This document shows, one piece after another, positions 19,194 through 27,167 of a stretch of DNA of 34,360 bases (the stretch's first letter is position 1; each line of letters begins with the position of its first letter). The translations under genes and the position numbers were made by a program. The notes below the pieces were generated by a model that ran no database searches, was not told the origin of the DNA, and saw nothing but the letters and a program-made list of their open reading frames with translations. Source of the stretch: Candidatus Eisenbacteria bacterium (GTDB taxonomy: Bacteria > Eisenbacteria > RBG-16-71-46 > SZUA-252); NCBI GenBank assembly GCA_035712245.1, contig DASTBC010000219.1, forward strand, positions 1 through 34,360. Direction: 5' to 3'.

Positions 19194-19811
19194 TCAGGCC
19201 GAGCCCCGCGCCCCCTCGTCGCCCACCACGTCCTCCCAGAGAAGGCCGCCCTCCTCCGCGCCACCTCGCTCCGCGCGGCGCACCGCCGCGTCGAGCGCGG
19301 AAGGCTCGCGCAGGAGGCTCGTCAGCCGCTGGTAGCGCTCGGGATCGCGGGCCTGGATCCCGTCGAGCGCGAACGACTGCGCGCGCTCGGGAAGCGTCCG
19401 GACCGCGTCCGCCACGGCGAAGAGGCCCATCTCGTTGCCGCAGAGACCGACCAGCGCGTCGCGTCCCGAGTCCCGCACCGTGCGGTTGGGATCGCGGAGG
19501 AGCGCGACGAGCGGCACCGCGGCGACCGGCAGGGCCATGCGGCCGAGGGCCGACGCGGCGGCGCTCCGCGTGTACCAGAGCCCGTACTCGAGGAGCTCGA
19601 TCAGCCGCTCCACGACGCGCTCGCCGAGCGTGGCGAGGGTGCGCGCCGCCTGGTCCCGAAGGAACCAGCTCTCCTGCTTCAGCACGTCGAGCAGCACCTC
19701 GATCGATTCCGGCGTCGGATTCTCCGCGAGCTGGCGGATCCACTCCTGCTTCTCTTCGGGGTCGCGATGGCGCAGCTCCTCCCAGAGCCTTGCCGTGTCC
19801 TTGGGAATCAT
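19194..19811 (-). CDS. HEAT-repeat protein
   Basis: The 205-residue protein consists mostly of HEAT-type helical repeats: PESIEVLLDVLKQESWFLRDQAARTLATLG, VVERLIELLEYGLWYTRSAAASALGRM and AVPLVALLRDPNRTVRDSGRDALVGL, covering about residues 33-125. The last 80 residues are less regular. Such proteins usually mediate protein-protein contacts; no enzymatic role is suggested. An AAGGAG Shine-Dalgarno inside the last codons of obgE fixes ATG 19811, 4 bp after the obgE stop. It sits between obgE and dprA. Confidence 0.85.
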   Translation of the reverse strand: MIPKDTARLWEELRHRDPEEKQEWIRQLAENPTPESIEVLLDVLKQESWFLRDQAARTLATLGERVVERLIELLEYGLWYTRSAAASALGRMALPVAAVPLVALLRDPNRTVRDSGRDALVGLCGNEMGLFAVADAVRTLPERAQSFALDGIQARDPERYQRLTSLLREPSALDAAVRRAERGGAEEGGLLWEDVVGDEGARGSA

Positions 19812-19815
19812 GGCC

Positions 19816-20859
19816 TCACTCCTTGGTCCCTGGGACGGGATCGCCGTCCCTCCCGCGCGTCTCGGAGTCCTCCGGCCGCTCCGACTCGAGCATCGTCCAG
19901 ATCCGGTCCAGCAATTCCTTCGTTCCCTCTCCGGTCACCCCGGAGACGGCCCCGCCCCACCCGGCGCCGTGCAGCGCGAACGGGGGGTCCGGCATCGATC
20001 CTCCTCCGACGAGATCGCTCCGGCTCATGGCGACGATCGTCGGCTTCCTCGTCAGGTCCTCGTGATACGAGCGGAGCTCGTGGCGCAGGACCTCGACGTC
20101 CCGCTCCGGCTCCGCGGACATGCTGTCGATCAGGACGAGCAGGACTCGCGTGCGCCACACGTGCCGCAGGAACTCGTGGCCGAGCCCTTTGCCCTGATGG
20201 GCTCCCTCGATGAGACCCGGCAGATCCGCCATGACGAAGCTCTGCTCGTCGCGCACGCGAACCAGACCGAGATGGGGCTCGAGCGTGGTGAACGGGTAGT
20301 CGGCGATCTTGGGGCGCGCCGCGCTGAGGCGGGAGAGGAGCGTCGATTTCCCGACGTTCGGGAACCCCACGAGACCGACGTCCGCGATGAGTCGGAGCTC
20401 GAGGCGCAGCCTCCGCTCCTCGCCCTCGCGCCCCGGCTCGGCTTCGCGCGGCGCCTGGTGCGTGGGGGTCGCGAACTTCGCGTTCCCCCGGCCTCCGCGG
20501 CCGCCGCGCGCGGCCACGAACGTGGCGTCCGGTCCGACCATGTCCGCGAGCACCTCCCCCGTCTCTTCATCCATCACCACGGTGCCCTGGGGCACGGCGA
20601 CCCTCAGATCCGCGCCGCCTCTGCCGAACTTCTGGTTCCCGGAGCCGTGCGCGCCGGACGGCGCGCGAAAATGGGTGCGCGACTGGAAGTCGAGCAGCGT
20701 GCGAAGGTGGGGATTCACGAACAGGATCACGCTTCCCCCGCTCCCTCCATCGCCTCCGTCGGGCCCTCCCTTCGGGACGTACTTCTCGCGGCGGAAGCTC
20801 ACGCAGCCGTTGCCGCCGCGTCCGGCCACGACGTGGATGGACGCACGATCGGCGAGCAC
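19816..20859 (-). CDS. obgE: Obg family GTPase
   Basis: Obg is an essential ribosome-associated GTPase in 50S maturation and stress control. The 347-residue protein has the glycine-rich OBG fold ([33 protein letters not shown]) and the G domain: G1 GFPNVGKST (165-173), G3 [16 protein letters not shown] (from 212) and G5 SGVTGEG. The G4 motif, normally NKxD, reads SRSD at 279-282, which is unusual because it sets guanine specificity. The C-terminal extension is short and lacks an obvious OCT domain. The GTG start at 20859 gives [13 protein letters not shown]. It lies 12 bp after the isocitrate dehydrogenase gene; rplU/rpmA, its common partners, are not here. Confidence 0.95.
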   Translation of the reverse strand: MLADRASIHVVAGRGGNGCVSFRREKYVPKGGPDGGDGGSGGSVILFVNPHLRTLLDFQSRTHFRAPSGAHGSGNQKFGRGGADLRVAVPQGTVVMDEETGEVLADMVGPDATFVAARGGRGGRGNAKFATPTHQAPREAEPGREGEERRLRLELRLIADVGLVGFPNVGKSTLLSRLSAARPKIADYPFTTLEPHLGLVRVRDEQSFVMADLPGLIEGAHQGKGLGHEFLRHVWRTRVLLVLIDSMSAEPERDVEVLRHELRSYHEDLTRKPTIVAMSRSDLVGGGSMPDPPFALHGAGWGGAVSGVTGEGTKELLDRIWTMLESERPEDSETRGRDGDPVPGTKE

Positions 20860-20871
20860 GCGGAGCCTTGC

Positions 20872-21966
20872 CTACGCGACCGCTTCGATCGCCATGGCCT
20901 CGATCACCGCGTCCGCGGCCGCCTGCGTGCCCACGGCCGAGGGATCGTCCCGCCGCTCCTTCATGTCGTACGTGACGCGCTTCTTCTCGCGCACGACTCT
21001 CGCGATCGCGCGCTCCAGCCGGTCCGCGGCCTCCCGCTCTCCGAGATACCGCAGCATCAGCATCCCGCTCAGGATCATCGCGAGCGGGTTCACCTTGTCC
21101 TTCCCCGTGTACTTCGGAGCGCTCCCGTGCGTCGGCTCGAAGAGCGCGACGCCGTCGCCGATGTTGGCGCCGGGCGCGACGCCGAGCCCGCCCACGAGCC
21201 CCGCGGCGAGGTCGGAGATGATGTCGCCGTAGAGGTTCGGGAGCACGAGCACGTCATAGTCCTCGGGGACCTGGACCAGCTGCATGCACATGTTGTCCAC
21301 GATCCGGTCCTGGAACCCGATCGCCGGGTACTCCTCCGCGACGCGGCGCGCGGTCTCGAGGAAGAGGCCGTCCGTGTTCTTCATGATGTTCGCCTTGTGC
21401 ACCGCCGTCACCGAGCGGCGGCCGAGCTTCCGCGCGTACTCGAACGCGTGGCGCACGATCCGCTCGGTCCCCGACACGCTGATCGGCTTGATCGAGATCC
21501 CGGAATCCTCCTTGATCTCGCGATTGGCCTCGACGCGCACCAGGTCGCGGAGCGCGGTCGCTCCGTGCGACCCGACGGGGAACTCGATCCCCGCGTAGAG
21601 GTCCTCCGTGTTCTCCCGGATGATGACGAGATCGATGTTCTCGTAGCGGGAGCGAACGCCCGGATAGGACTTGCACGGACGCTCGCACGCGTAGAGGTCG
21701 AGCTCCTTCCGGAGCGCCACGTTCACGCTGCGGAAGCCCGACCCGACCGGCGTCGTGATCGGCCCCTTGAGACCGACCTTGTTCTTCCGGAGGGAGGCGA
21801 GCACGCGCTCGGGGAGGGGCGTCCCCTCGCGCTCGTAGACCTCCGTCCCTGCGTGCTGGATGTCCCACTCGAACGCGATGCCGGTGGACTCCAGCACCCG
21901 GCGAGTCGCCTGCGCCAGCTCCGGGCCGGTGCCGTCGCCCGGAATCAAGGTCACGCGGTAAGCCAT
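20872..21966 (-). CDS. Isocitrate dehydrogenase (isocitrate/isopropylmalate family)
   Basis: This 364-residue beta-decarboxylating dehydrogenase opens with [12 protein letters not shown]. Isocitrate rather than isopropylmalate is indicated by S80-V-N82 ([20 protein letters not shown]) and by [16 protein letters not shown] (117-129). The catalytic K191 ([12 protein letters not shown]) and metal ligands D224, D248 and D252 ([14 protein letters not shown]) are present. The length is that of NAD-type enzymes, but the cofactor loop [15 protein letters not shown] carries K286, Y287 and V293, equivalent to the NADP-selecting Lys/Tyr/Val of E. coli Icd, so NADP use is my inference. A GGAAGGGAG Shine-Dalgarno precedes the ATG. 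First gene of the idh-obgE-HEAT-dprA-acyltransferase group. Confidence 0.9.
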   Translation of the reverse strand: MAYRVTLIPGDGTGPELAQATRRVLESTGIAFEWDIQHAGTEVYEREGTPLPERVLASLRKNKVGLKGPITTPVGSGFRSVNVALRKELDLYACERPCKSYPGVRSRYENIDLVIIRENTEDLYAGIEFPVGSHGATALRDLVRVEANREIKEDSGISIKPISVSGTERIVRHAFEYARKLGRRSVTAVHKANIMKNTDGLFLETARRVAEEYPAIGFQDRIVDNMCMQLVQVPEDYDVLVLPNLYGDIISDLAAGLVGGLGVAPGANIGDGVALFEPTHGSAPKYTGKDKVNPLAMILSGMLMLRYLGEREAADRLERAIARVVREKKRVTYDMKERRDDPSAVGTQAAADAVIEAMAIEAVA

Positions 21967-22085
21967 GGACTCCCTTCCGATCTAAGTGGAAATGATGGAC
22001 GCAAACGTCTGGTGTGCGGCGAGTTCTGCAGTTGACGTGCCCCCGGCGCAGACCCCTCCGGCTCGGGCCTGGACGCGATGGGCGC

Positions 22086-22115
22086 ACGCTAGCAGAGGCG
22101 TACGCTCGAGGTCAA
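22086..22115 (-). promoter_or_regulatory. Probable promoter upstream of isocitrate dehydrogenase
   Basis: Minus-strand -35 TTGACC (22110-22115), 18-bp spacer, weak -10 TAGCGT (22086-22091) preceded by TGC, an extended -10. It lies in the 169-bp gap between the FmdB-type gene and the dehydrogenase gene, leaving a leader of about 115 nt. I see nothing else definite in this gap. Confidence 0.45.
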
Positions 22116-22135
22116 AAGGATTCGGCTCGCGTGGG

Positions 22136-22441
22136 TTACGAGGACGAGTCCTTCGAGGGCGACGGCTTCGGTTCGGGCTTCGGTTCCGACTTCTTCGAAC
22201 CCTCATCCTTCGCTGGAGCCGACCCGCCGGACTCCTTCTTCTGCTGCTCCTTGTAGGATTTCGAGCGGTAATCCGTGATGTAGAAGCCGCTCCCCTTGAA
22301 GACGATCCCCGCGCCGGTGCCGATGAGCCTTCGCACCTTGCCGCGGCACTTCGGACAGCGGCTCTTGGGCGGGTCGGTCATCTTCTGGAAGACCTCGAAT
22401 CGGTGTCCGCACTTCTGGCATTCGTACTCGTAGGTCGGCAT
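22136..22441 (-). CDS. FmdB family zinc ribbon protein
   Basis: The 101-residue protein begins MPTYEYECQKCGHRFE, the signature start of the FmdB/putative regulatory protein family, with zinc ligands C8, C11, C29 and C32 (CPKCRGKVRRLIG). A conserved aromatic segment GSGFYITDYR follows, then a charged low-complexity tail rich in Lys, Glu, Pro and Ser. Function is not established; zinc-ribbon regulatory or chaperone roles have been proposed. I start at ATG 22441; longer frames upstream lack family similarity. No Shine-Dalgarno is present, but a 32-codon ORF ends 2 bp upstream, which could provide coupling. Confidence 0.9.
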   Translation of the reverse strand: MPTYEYECQKCGHRFEVFQKMTDPPKSRCPKCRGKVRRLIGTGAGIVFKGSGFYITDYRSKSYKEQQKKESGGSAPAKDEGSKKSEPKPEPKPSPSKDSSS

Positions 22442-22443
22442 CT

Positions 22444-22542
22444 TTACGCGCGCGCCATGACGCGCGCGCCGCAGCGCGCGCAACGTACAGCGTTCCCCAT
22501 CCACAGACGATCCAACGGGCATTCCCGAACCGTCCGAGTCAT
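22444..22542 (-). CDS. Possible 32-residue small protein with a Cys motif
   Basis: ATG at 22542 overlaps the aminotransferase stop codon (ATGA), and the TAA stop at 22444-22446 is followed by AG and the FmdB-type ATG. The product starts MTRTVRECPLD and ends VRCARCGARVMARA, with cysteines C8, C21 and C24 (C-x12-C-x2-C), resembling a minimal metal-binding knuckle. It fills the 97-bp gap between two genes and would couple them. Evidence against: it is very short, GC-rich sequence readily yields Arg/Ala/Cys codons, and the same bases contain (CG)n tracts. I do not recognise a family. Confidence 0.35.
   Translation of the reverse strand: MTRTVRECPLDRLWMGNAVRCARCGARVMARA
22447..22481. repeat. Three alternating CG tracts
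   Basis: Three (CG)3-4 blocks (22447-22455, 22461-22469, 22475-22481) separated by short breaks lie just upstream of the FmdB-type start codon. Adjacent blocks can pair as GCGCGC hairpins or adopt Z-form DNA. Confidence 0.4.
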
Positions 22543-23747
22543 AGTCCTCGCAACGCCTCCTCCAGCCGATTCATTCCCTCGGTGATGTCCCGCTCCGAGA
22601 TGGCATACGAGAGCCGGAGGTGCCCCTCCATCCCGAACGCCGATCCCGGGACGCACACGATCTGGGCTTCATCGATCAGGTAATCGCACAAGGAGACGGA
22701 GTCCGTGACGCCGTTCCGGGCGGCGCGGATCCGTTCCGAGAAGTCGGGAAAGACGTAGAACGCGCCGTCCGGCGCCGCGAGGCGGACGCCCTGGAGCCGC
22801 GACACGCGCTCCACGATGAGATCGCGTCGCGCCGCGAACCGCTCCCGCATGTCGAGCGCGGGGCCGCGATCCCCCGTCAGCGCCCGGAGCGCCGCCTGCT
22901 GGGAGACGCTCGATGGATTCGAGGTCATCTGCCCCTGGAGCCGCTCCATCGCTTCCGCCACCTCGCGCGCCGCGGCCGCGTAGCCGAGCCTCCATCCGGT
23001 CATCGCCCACGTCTTCGACACGCCGTTCACGACCACGGTGCGATCGAGGAGCTGCGGTCCGAGCGAGGCGATGCTCACGTGCTCCACGTCCCCGTACACG
23101 AGCGTCTCGTAGATCTCGTCGGAGAGGACGTGGAGGTCGTGCCGGAGCGTCAGCTCCGCGAGCGCTTCGATCTCTTCGCGCCGGTAGACCGCGCCCGAGG
23201 GATTGTTCGGGCTGTTCAGGATCAGGAGCCGCGTGCGCGGCGTGATGGCGCGCTCCACCTCGGCCGGCGTCACCTTCAAGGTTCCCGGCCTCGGCGGGAC
23301 CGGAACGGGAACGCCTCCCACGAGCCGCACGATCTCGGGAAAGCTCACCCAGTACGGCACGGGACAGAGCACCTCGTCCCCCGGCTCGAGGAGCGTGAAG
23401 AGCGCGTTCCAGATGGAGTGTTTCGCTCCGTTCGAGACGACGATCTGCTTCGGACCGTAGGAGAGCCCGTTCTCCACGGAGAGCTTCCGCGCGATCGCCT
23501 CGCGCAGCGCCGCCGTTCCTCCGACCTCGGTGTACCGCGTGTGGCCCTGGTGGATCGCCTCGACGGCGGCTTCCTGGACGTGCGCGGGCGTGTCGAAATC
23601 CGGCTCGCCCGCCGCGAAGGACACGACGCGCTCGCCGCGGGCGCGGAGCTCGCGGGCCCGCGCCGAGAGGGCGAGCGTCTCCGACGGCTTGAGCGCGCGC
23701 ACGCGCCCGCTCACCCGATCCCGTGCGTCGGCTCTCGTTCCGCTCAC
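22539..23747 (-). CDS. Class I PLP-dependent aminotransferase (aspartate aminotransferase type)
   Basis: This 402-residue fold-type I aminotransferase resembles the Thermus-type aspartate/prephenate aminotransferases (subgroup 1-beta). Visible blocks are SFAAGEPDFDTP, GHTRYTEVGGTAALREAIA, SNGAKHSIWNALFTLLEPGDEV, NSPNNPSGAVY, LSDEIYETLVYG, and the PLP-lysine motif VNGVSKTWAMTGWRLGY (K245). The substrate is probably aspartate/2-oxoglutarate or prephenate, but cannot be fixed from sequence. I start at GTG 23747 because GGAGGAG lies 6 nt upstream; the frame is open back to 23837 inside coaD. It lies 25 bp after coaD, in a line with aroK, so an aromatic amino-acid link is possible. Confidence 0.92.
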   Translation of the reverse strand: MSGTRADARDRVSGRVRALKPSETLALSARARELRARGERVVSFAAGEPDFDTPAHVQEAAVEAIHQGHTRYTEVGGTAALREAIARKLSVENGLSYGPKQIVVSNGAKHSIWNALFTLLEPGDEVLCPVPYWVSFPEIVRLVGGVPVPVPPRPGTLKVTPAEVERAITPRTRLLILNSPNNPSGAVYRREEIEALAELTLRHDLHVLSDEIYETLVYGDVEHVSIASLGPQLLDRTVVVNGVSKTWAMTGWRLGYAAAAREVAEAMERLQGQMTSNPSSVSQQAALRALTGDRGPALDMRERFAARRDLIVERVSRLQGVRLAAPDGAFYVFPDFSERIRAARNGVTDSVSLCDYLIDEAQIVCVPGSAFGMEGHLRLSYAISERDITEGMNRLEEALRGL

Positions 23748-23772
23748 GCGCGCTCCTCCGCCCGGCCCGGGG

Positions 23773-24255
23773 TCACCGCTTCGCCGCGACGGCCAGGAGC
23801 CGCCGCGCCACGGAGGGAGGGACGAAGCTCTCGACATCGCCGCCGTGGCGAGCGATCTCCTTCACGAGGGTCGAGTTCAGGTACGTGTACGTCTCGCTCG
23901 GCATGAGGAAGATCGTCTCGACGTCGGCGCTCAGCCTGCGGTTCATGAGGGCCATCTGGAACTCGTACTCGAAGTCGGACACGAAGCGGATCCCGCGCAC
24001 GATGATTCCGATCTTCCGCTCCCGCGCGAAGTCGACGAGGAGGCCGGTGAAGGGCTCGACGGTCAGCCGGGTCTCGCCCTGGACGGCGTCGCGGATCATG
24101 GCGACGCGCTCCTCCTGGGCGAACATCACGCCCTTCTCGGGGCGCGACGCCACCGCGACGGTGAGACGGTCCACCACGCCGAGCGCGCGACGCATGAGGT
24201 CCAGGTGACCGTTCGTGACCGGGTCGAACGTGCCGGCGAACACGGCGCTCCTCAT
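23773..24255 (-). CDS. coaD: Phosphopantetheine adenylyltransferase CoaD
   Basis: CoaD makes dephospho-CoA from 4'-phosphopantetheine and ATP. The 160-residue protein has the nucleotidyltransferase motif GTFDPVTNGHLDL (H17), VASRPEKGVMFAQEERVAMI, IIVRGIRFVSDFEYEFQMALMNR and the C-terminal NSTLVKEIA (usually ISSSLVKEVA). Length is typical. The ATG at 24255 overlaps the rsmD stop (ATGA), and GGAGAAGGAG precedes it. rsmD-coaD is a widely conserved pair. Confidence 0.97.
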   Translation of the reverse strand: MRSAVFAGTFDPVTNGHLDLMRRALGVVDRLTVAVASRPEKGVMFAQEERVAMIRDAVQGETRLTVEPFTGLLVDFARERKIGIIVRGIRFVSDFEYEFQMALMNRRLSADVETIFLMPSETYTYLNSTLVKEIARHGGDVESFVPPSVARRLLAVAAKR

Positions 24256-24839
24256 GGCTCTCCTTCTCCGGGCGCCCCCGGGGGGCCGCCCGCACGGTAG
24301 AACGCGACCGTCGTGTCCCCGTACGTCCGCTCGGTCGCGAGAGTGAACGCGGAAGGCGAGGGAGCGCTCGCTCCCTTTCTCCGCTCGTAGATCACGATGC
24401 CGTCCGGGTCGAGGCACGACGCGCGCGCGAGCGCTTCCACCCAGCGCGGGCCGGCGTCTCCGTCGTACGGCGGATCGAGGAAGACGAGCCGCCAGGTGCC
24501 GCTCAGGTGGCCCGGCAGCTCGGCCCGGTCCAGATCGCCTTCGTGCACGCGCGCTTCCTCGCCGAACCCCAGCTCGCGCAGGTTGCGCGCGAGGCGCCGC
24601 GCGATCTCGGGGCTCTTCTCCACGAAGTCCGCCGACCGCGCGCCGCGGCTCAAGGCCTCGATGCCGAGCGCACCCGTTCCCGCGTAGAGATCCAGCACCC
24701 GGGCCCCCGTCACGAGCCGCGGCCCCAGGATGTCGAAGATCGCCTCGCGGGCCCGCTCCGACGTGGGACGAACGCCGCGCTCGGGAACCGAGAGGCGTCG
24801 CCCGCGGAGGGCCCCTCCTACGATGCGGACGAGCCCCAC
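24252..24839 (-). CDS. rsmD: 16S rRNA (guanine-966-N2)-methyltransferase RsmD
   Basis: This 195-residue Rossmann-fold methyltransferase acts on G966 of 16S rRNA. It starts VRIVGGALRGRRL, with RPTSERAREAIFDIL, SAM-binding motif VLDLYAGTGALGIEALSRGA (48-67) and catalytic DPPY (122-125). The GTG at 24839 is chosen by alignment with the usual MRIIGGKWRG start and a GGGAGG upstream; it overlaps the aroK end by 22 bp. The open frame extends to 25061 inside aroK without family similarity. Confidence 0.94.
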   Translation of the reverse strand: MGLVRIVGGALRGRRLSVPERGVRPTSERAREAIFDILGPRLVTGARVLDLYAGTGALGIEALSRGARSADFVEKSPEIARRLARNLRELGFGEEARVHEGDLDRAELPGHLSGTWRLVFLDPPYDGDAGPRWVEALARASCLDPDGIVIYERRKGASAPSPSAFTLATERTYGDTTVAFYRAGGPPGAPGEGEP

Positions 24840-25381
24840 CGCGATCCCGCCTCCCAGGCGGCCACGACCGCTTCCGCCACCTCGGCGATCGTTCGCCCCT
24901 CGGTGTCGACCTCCGCGTCGGCGGCGGCCCGGTACGTCCCGGCGCGCGCCTCGAGGAGCTCGCGAAGCTTCCGCTCGGGCTCCTCGCGCACGAGCGGCCT
25001 CGCCTCGGCGCCGCCTGGCCCCACCCGGCGCGCGGCGGTCCGGGGCTCCACGCGAAGCCACACGACGAACGCGCCCGCGCGCAGGCGTTCCCGGTTCTCG
25101 GCGCTCCCGAGAGCGCCCGCGCCGATCGCGATCACTCCGCTCCGTCCCGTACCCTCGCCGCTCAGCGCGTCACGGAGCGCCCCGGATTCCGCGGCGCGGA
25201 ACGCGGACTCGCCTCTCGTCTCGATCAGCGCCGCCACGCTCGTGCCGGTCTCGCGTTCCACGAGAGCGTCCAGGTCGACCGCCGTGAGCCCGAGCCGCGA
25301 CGCGACGAGGGGAGCGACCTCGGTCTTCCCCGCCCCCGACAGGCCGATCAGCGCGATCCAGGCCGTGAGCCGATCCTCCAG
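24818..25381 (-). CDS. aroK: Shikimate kinase
   Basis: Shikimate kinase phosphorylates shikimate at O3 in the chorismate pathway. The product has Walker A GLSGAGKT, VDLDALVERETGTSVAALIETRGESAFRAAE (Asp and Arg substrate residues) and ARPLVREEPERKLRELLEARAGTYRAAADAEVDT (lid and C-terminal blocks). The substrate-binding loop is IAIGAGAL where the family usually has IATGGGAV. The start is uncertain: no ATG, GTG or TTG lies in frame after the hairpin at 25396-25423. I use CTG at 25381, which gives 8 residues before IALIGLSG; GTG at 25435 would place the hairpin in the coding region. Confidence 0.85.
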   Translation of the reverse strand: MEDRLTAWIALIGLSGAGKTEVAPLVASRLGLTAVDLDALVERETGTSVAALIETRGESAFRAAESGALRDALSGEGTGRSGVIAIGAGALGSAENRERLRAGAFVVWLRVEPRTAARRVGPGGAEARPLVREEPERKLRELLEARAGTYRAAADAEVDTEGRTIAEVAEAVVAAWEAGSRWGSSAS

Positions 25382-25395
25382 GGTCCGACGACAAC

Positions 25396-25423
25396 GGGGC
25401 CCTCCCGATCTCGGGAAGGCCCC
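25396..25423 (-). terminator. Strong hairpin between pilQ and aroK (distal)
   Basis: A 13-bp stem of GGGGCC-U-UCCCGA paired with UCGGGA-G-GGCCCC, with a 2-nt loop; the one non-Watson-Crick position is G-U only in minus-strand RNA. It lies 47 bp past the pilQ stop. No U-tract follows. Confidence 0.55.
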
Positions 25424-25442
25424 GCAGGATACCACGGCGAGC

Positions 25443-25460
25443 GGGACGCGGAAGCGTCCC
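25443..25460 (-). terminator. Hairpin just after pilQ (proximal)
   Basis: A perfect 7-bp stem GGGACGC / GCGTCCC with a 4-nt loop, 10 bp after the pilQ stop codon, in tandem with the larger hairpin at 25396-25423. No U-tract. Confidence 0.4.
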
Positions 25461-25469
25461 CCGCCGCGC

Positions 25470-27167
25470 CTATTCGCTCGAAGCGGTCGTCTCGCCCAGG
25501 ATCTTCGGCGTGAGGAAGATCAGGAGCTCCCGCTTCTGCTTCACGGTCGTGTTCGACTTGAAGAGCATCCCCAGGAGCGGCAGGTCCATGAGGACCGGCA
25601 CGCCGCGCTCGGTCACGCTCTCGTTGCTGCGGATGAGTCCGCCGATGACCGCGGTCTGCCCGTCGTCCACCATGACCCGCGTGTCGGCCATCGTCGTGTT
25701 GATGATGATGCCGCCCTGCACCGTGGCCTGGGACGAGAGGTCCGAGACCTCGGGGTGGACGTCCATCGTGATCTTGTTGCCCACGTTGATGTGGGGCGTC
25801 ACGCTCAGCTTGATGCCGATCGTGGTGAGCTGCGTGACCGCGTTCCCGGCGAAGTCCTGCACGATGAGCGGGATCTGCTGGCCGACCACGACCGAGGCCT
25901 CGCGGTTGTTGACGGTGGTAATCCGTGGATTCGAGATGATGTTCGCCTTGTTCTGCGTCTCGAGGGCGGTCAGGGTCGCGTCGATCGACCCGAAGCCCTT
26001 CACCGTCCCGAACCGCAGGGTTCCGGCGGGCTGCGGCACGTTTCCGGGGGTGACGCTGATTCCCTCACGGGCGCCGGCATCGCCGATGTCCAGATTGTTG
26101 AGGTTCCAGTCGATCCCCAGCGAGCGGCTGGTCGCGTGGTCCACGTCGACGAGCCGCGCCACGATCTCGACCTGCGGGGTCCGCGTGTCGAGGCTCCGGA
26201 TCATCGACTCGGCCGTGTCGAGACGCTCCTCGATGTCCGTCACGAGGAGCGAGTTCGTCCGCTTGTCCACCTCGATGTGGCCCCGCTTCGTGAGGGTCTT
26301 CTCGACCGACTTCGCCATCTCCTCGGAGTTGGCGTAGCTCACGGGGACGATGCGCGTATAGAGAGGAAGGAGCTCCTCCTGGGCCCGCTCCGCCGTGCGC
26401 CGCTCCAGCTCTTCCTTGCGAAGCGTCTCGAGGTTCGAGATCACGATCGTCGAGCCCCGCTCGATCGAGCCCAGCGACTGCGTGCGGAGCACGATGTCGA
26501 GGGCGTGGCGCCACGGCACGTTCCGGAGCCGGAGCGACACGGTGCCCTTCACTTCCTTGCTCGCGACGATGTTCTTGCCGCTGAACTCCGCGATGCTGCG
26601 GAGCACGGTCTCGACCTCGGCGCCCTGGACGTCCAGGGAGATCCGCCGGTTGTCGCCGTCCCCGCCGCTGCTCGTGACTCCCGGCGTGAACGAGGGCGAG
26701 CCGCTCCGCTCGGACGCGGAGGCGGCCGGAGCCGGCGGCGGCGCGGGGGCCGGAGCCTCCACGGCGAGGATGATGCTGTTCCCCACGGCGCTCACGCCGT
26801 AGGAGGCGGGCGCGGCCAGGTCGACGACGATGCGCGACCCGGTGTCCTTGCCCCAGCCCATCTCCGTCGCGCGGACGGACTTCACGGGAGAGTTCTCCCG
26901 GCCCGCCCAGGTGCGCTCCGTGAACGCGAGCGTCGTGCCCGGACAGTCCAGCACGATGCGGTCCGGCGATTCGAGGGTGAAGTCGTGGTAGTTCACGGGC
27001 CCGTCGGCTTCCACGATCACCTGCGTCCCGGTGCCGGCATCCTTGAGCGAGATGCTCTTCACCACCGCCGCGAACGCGGGCGAGGCGAGAAGGAGGAGGC
27101 AGGACCCGAGCGCCGCGACGAGCCCCGCGCGGCGACCCGTGCGCGTTCCGCTAGTTTCGAGTCGCAT
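25470..27167 (-). CDS. pilQ: Type IV pilus secretin PilQ
   Basis: PilQ forms the outer-membrane channel for the type IV pilus. The 565-residue protein has a Sec signal peptide (basic start, LVAALGSCLLLLASPAFA, cut near 33), one AMIN domain (about 35-135), a Pro/Ala linker, an STN/N0 domain (ISLDVQGAEVETVLRSIAEFSGKNIV), an N1 domain (YANSEEMAKSVEKTLTKRGHIEVDKRTNSLLVTD) and the secretin core. The core includes NPRITTVNNREASVVVGQQIPL and the C-terminal GQTAVIGGLIR...GVPVLMDLPLLGMLFKS...LLIFLTPKIL. ATG 27167 fits the spacing of GAGG upstream; GTG 27176 is an alternative. It overlaps the pilP end by 17 bp and closes the pilMNOPQ operon. Confidence 0.96.
   Translation of the reverse strand: MRLETSGTRTGRRAGLVAALGSCLLLLASPAFAAVVKSISLKDAGTGTQVIVEADGPVNYHDFTLESPDRIVLDCPGTTLAFTERTWAGRENSPVKSVRATEMGWGKDTGSRIVVDLAAPASYGVSAVGNSIILAVEAPAPAPPPAPAASASERSGSPSFTPGVTSSGGDGDNRRISLDVQGAEVETVLRSIAEFSGKNIVASKEVKGTVSLRLRNVPWRHALDIVLRTQSLGSIERGSTIVISNLETLRKEELERRTAERAQEELLPLYTRIVPVSYANSEEMAKSVEKTLTKRGHIEVDKRTNSLLVTDIEERLDTAESMIRSLDTRTPQVEIVARLVDVDHATSRSLGIDWNLNNLDIGDAGAREGISVTPGNVPQPAGTLRFGTVKGFGSIDATLTALETQNKANIISNPRITTVNNREASVVVGQQIPLIVQDFAGNAVTQLTTIGIKLSVTPHINVGNKITMDVHPEVSDLSSQATVQGGIIINTTMADTRVMVDDGQTAVIGGLIRSNESVTERGVPVLMDLPLLGMLFKSNTTVKQKRELLIFLTPKILGETTASSE

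Noticed and set aside
19435-22035. An 866-codon plus-strand open frame
   Set aside because: It is antisense to obgE and isocitrate dehydrogenase, with Arg/His/Asp-rich shadow composition and no recognisable domain.
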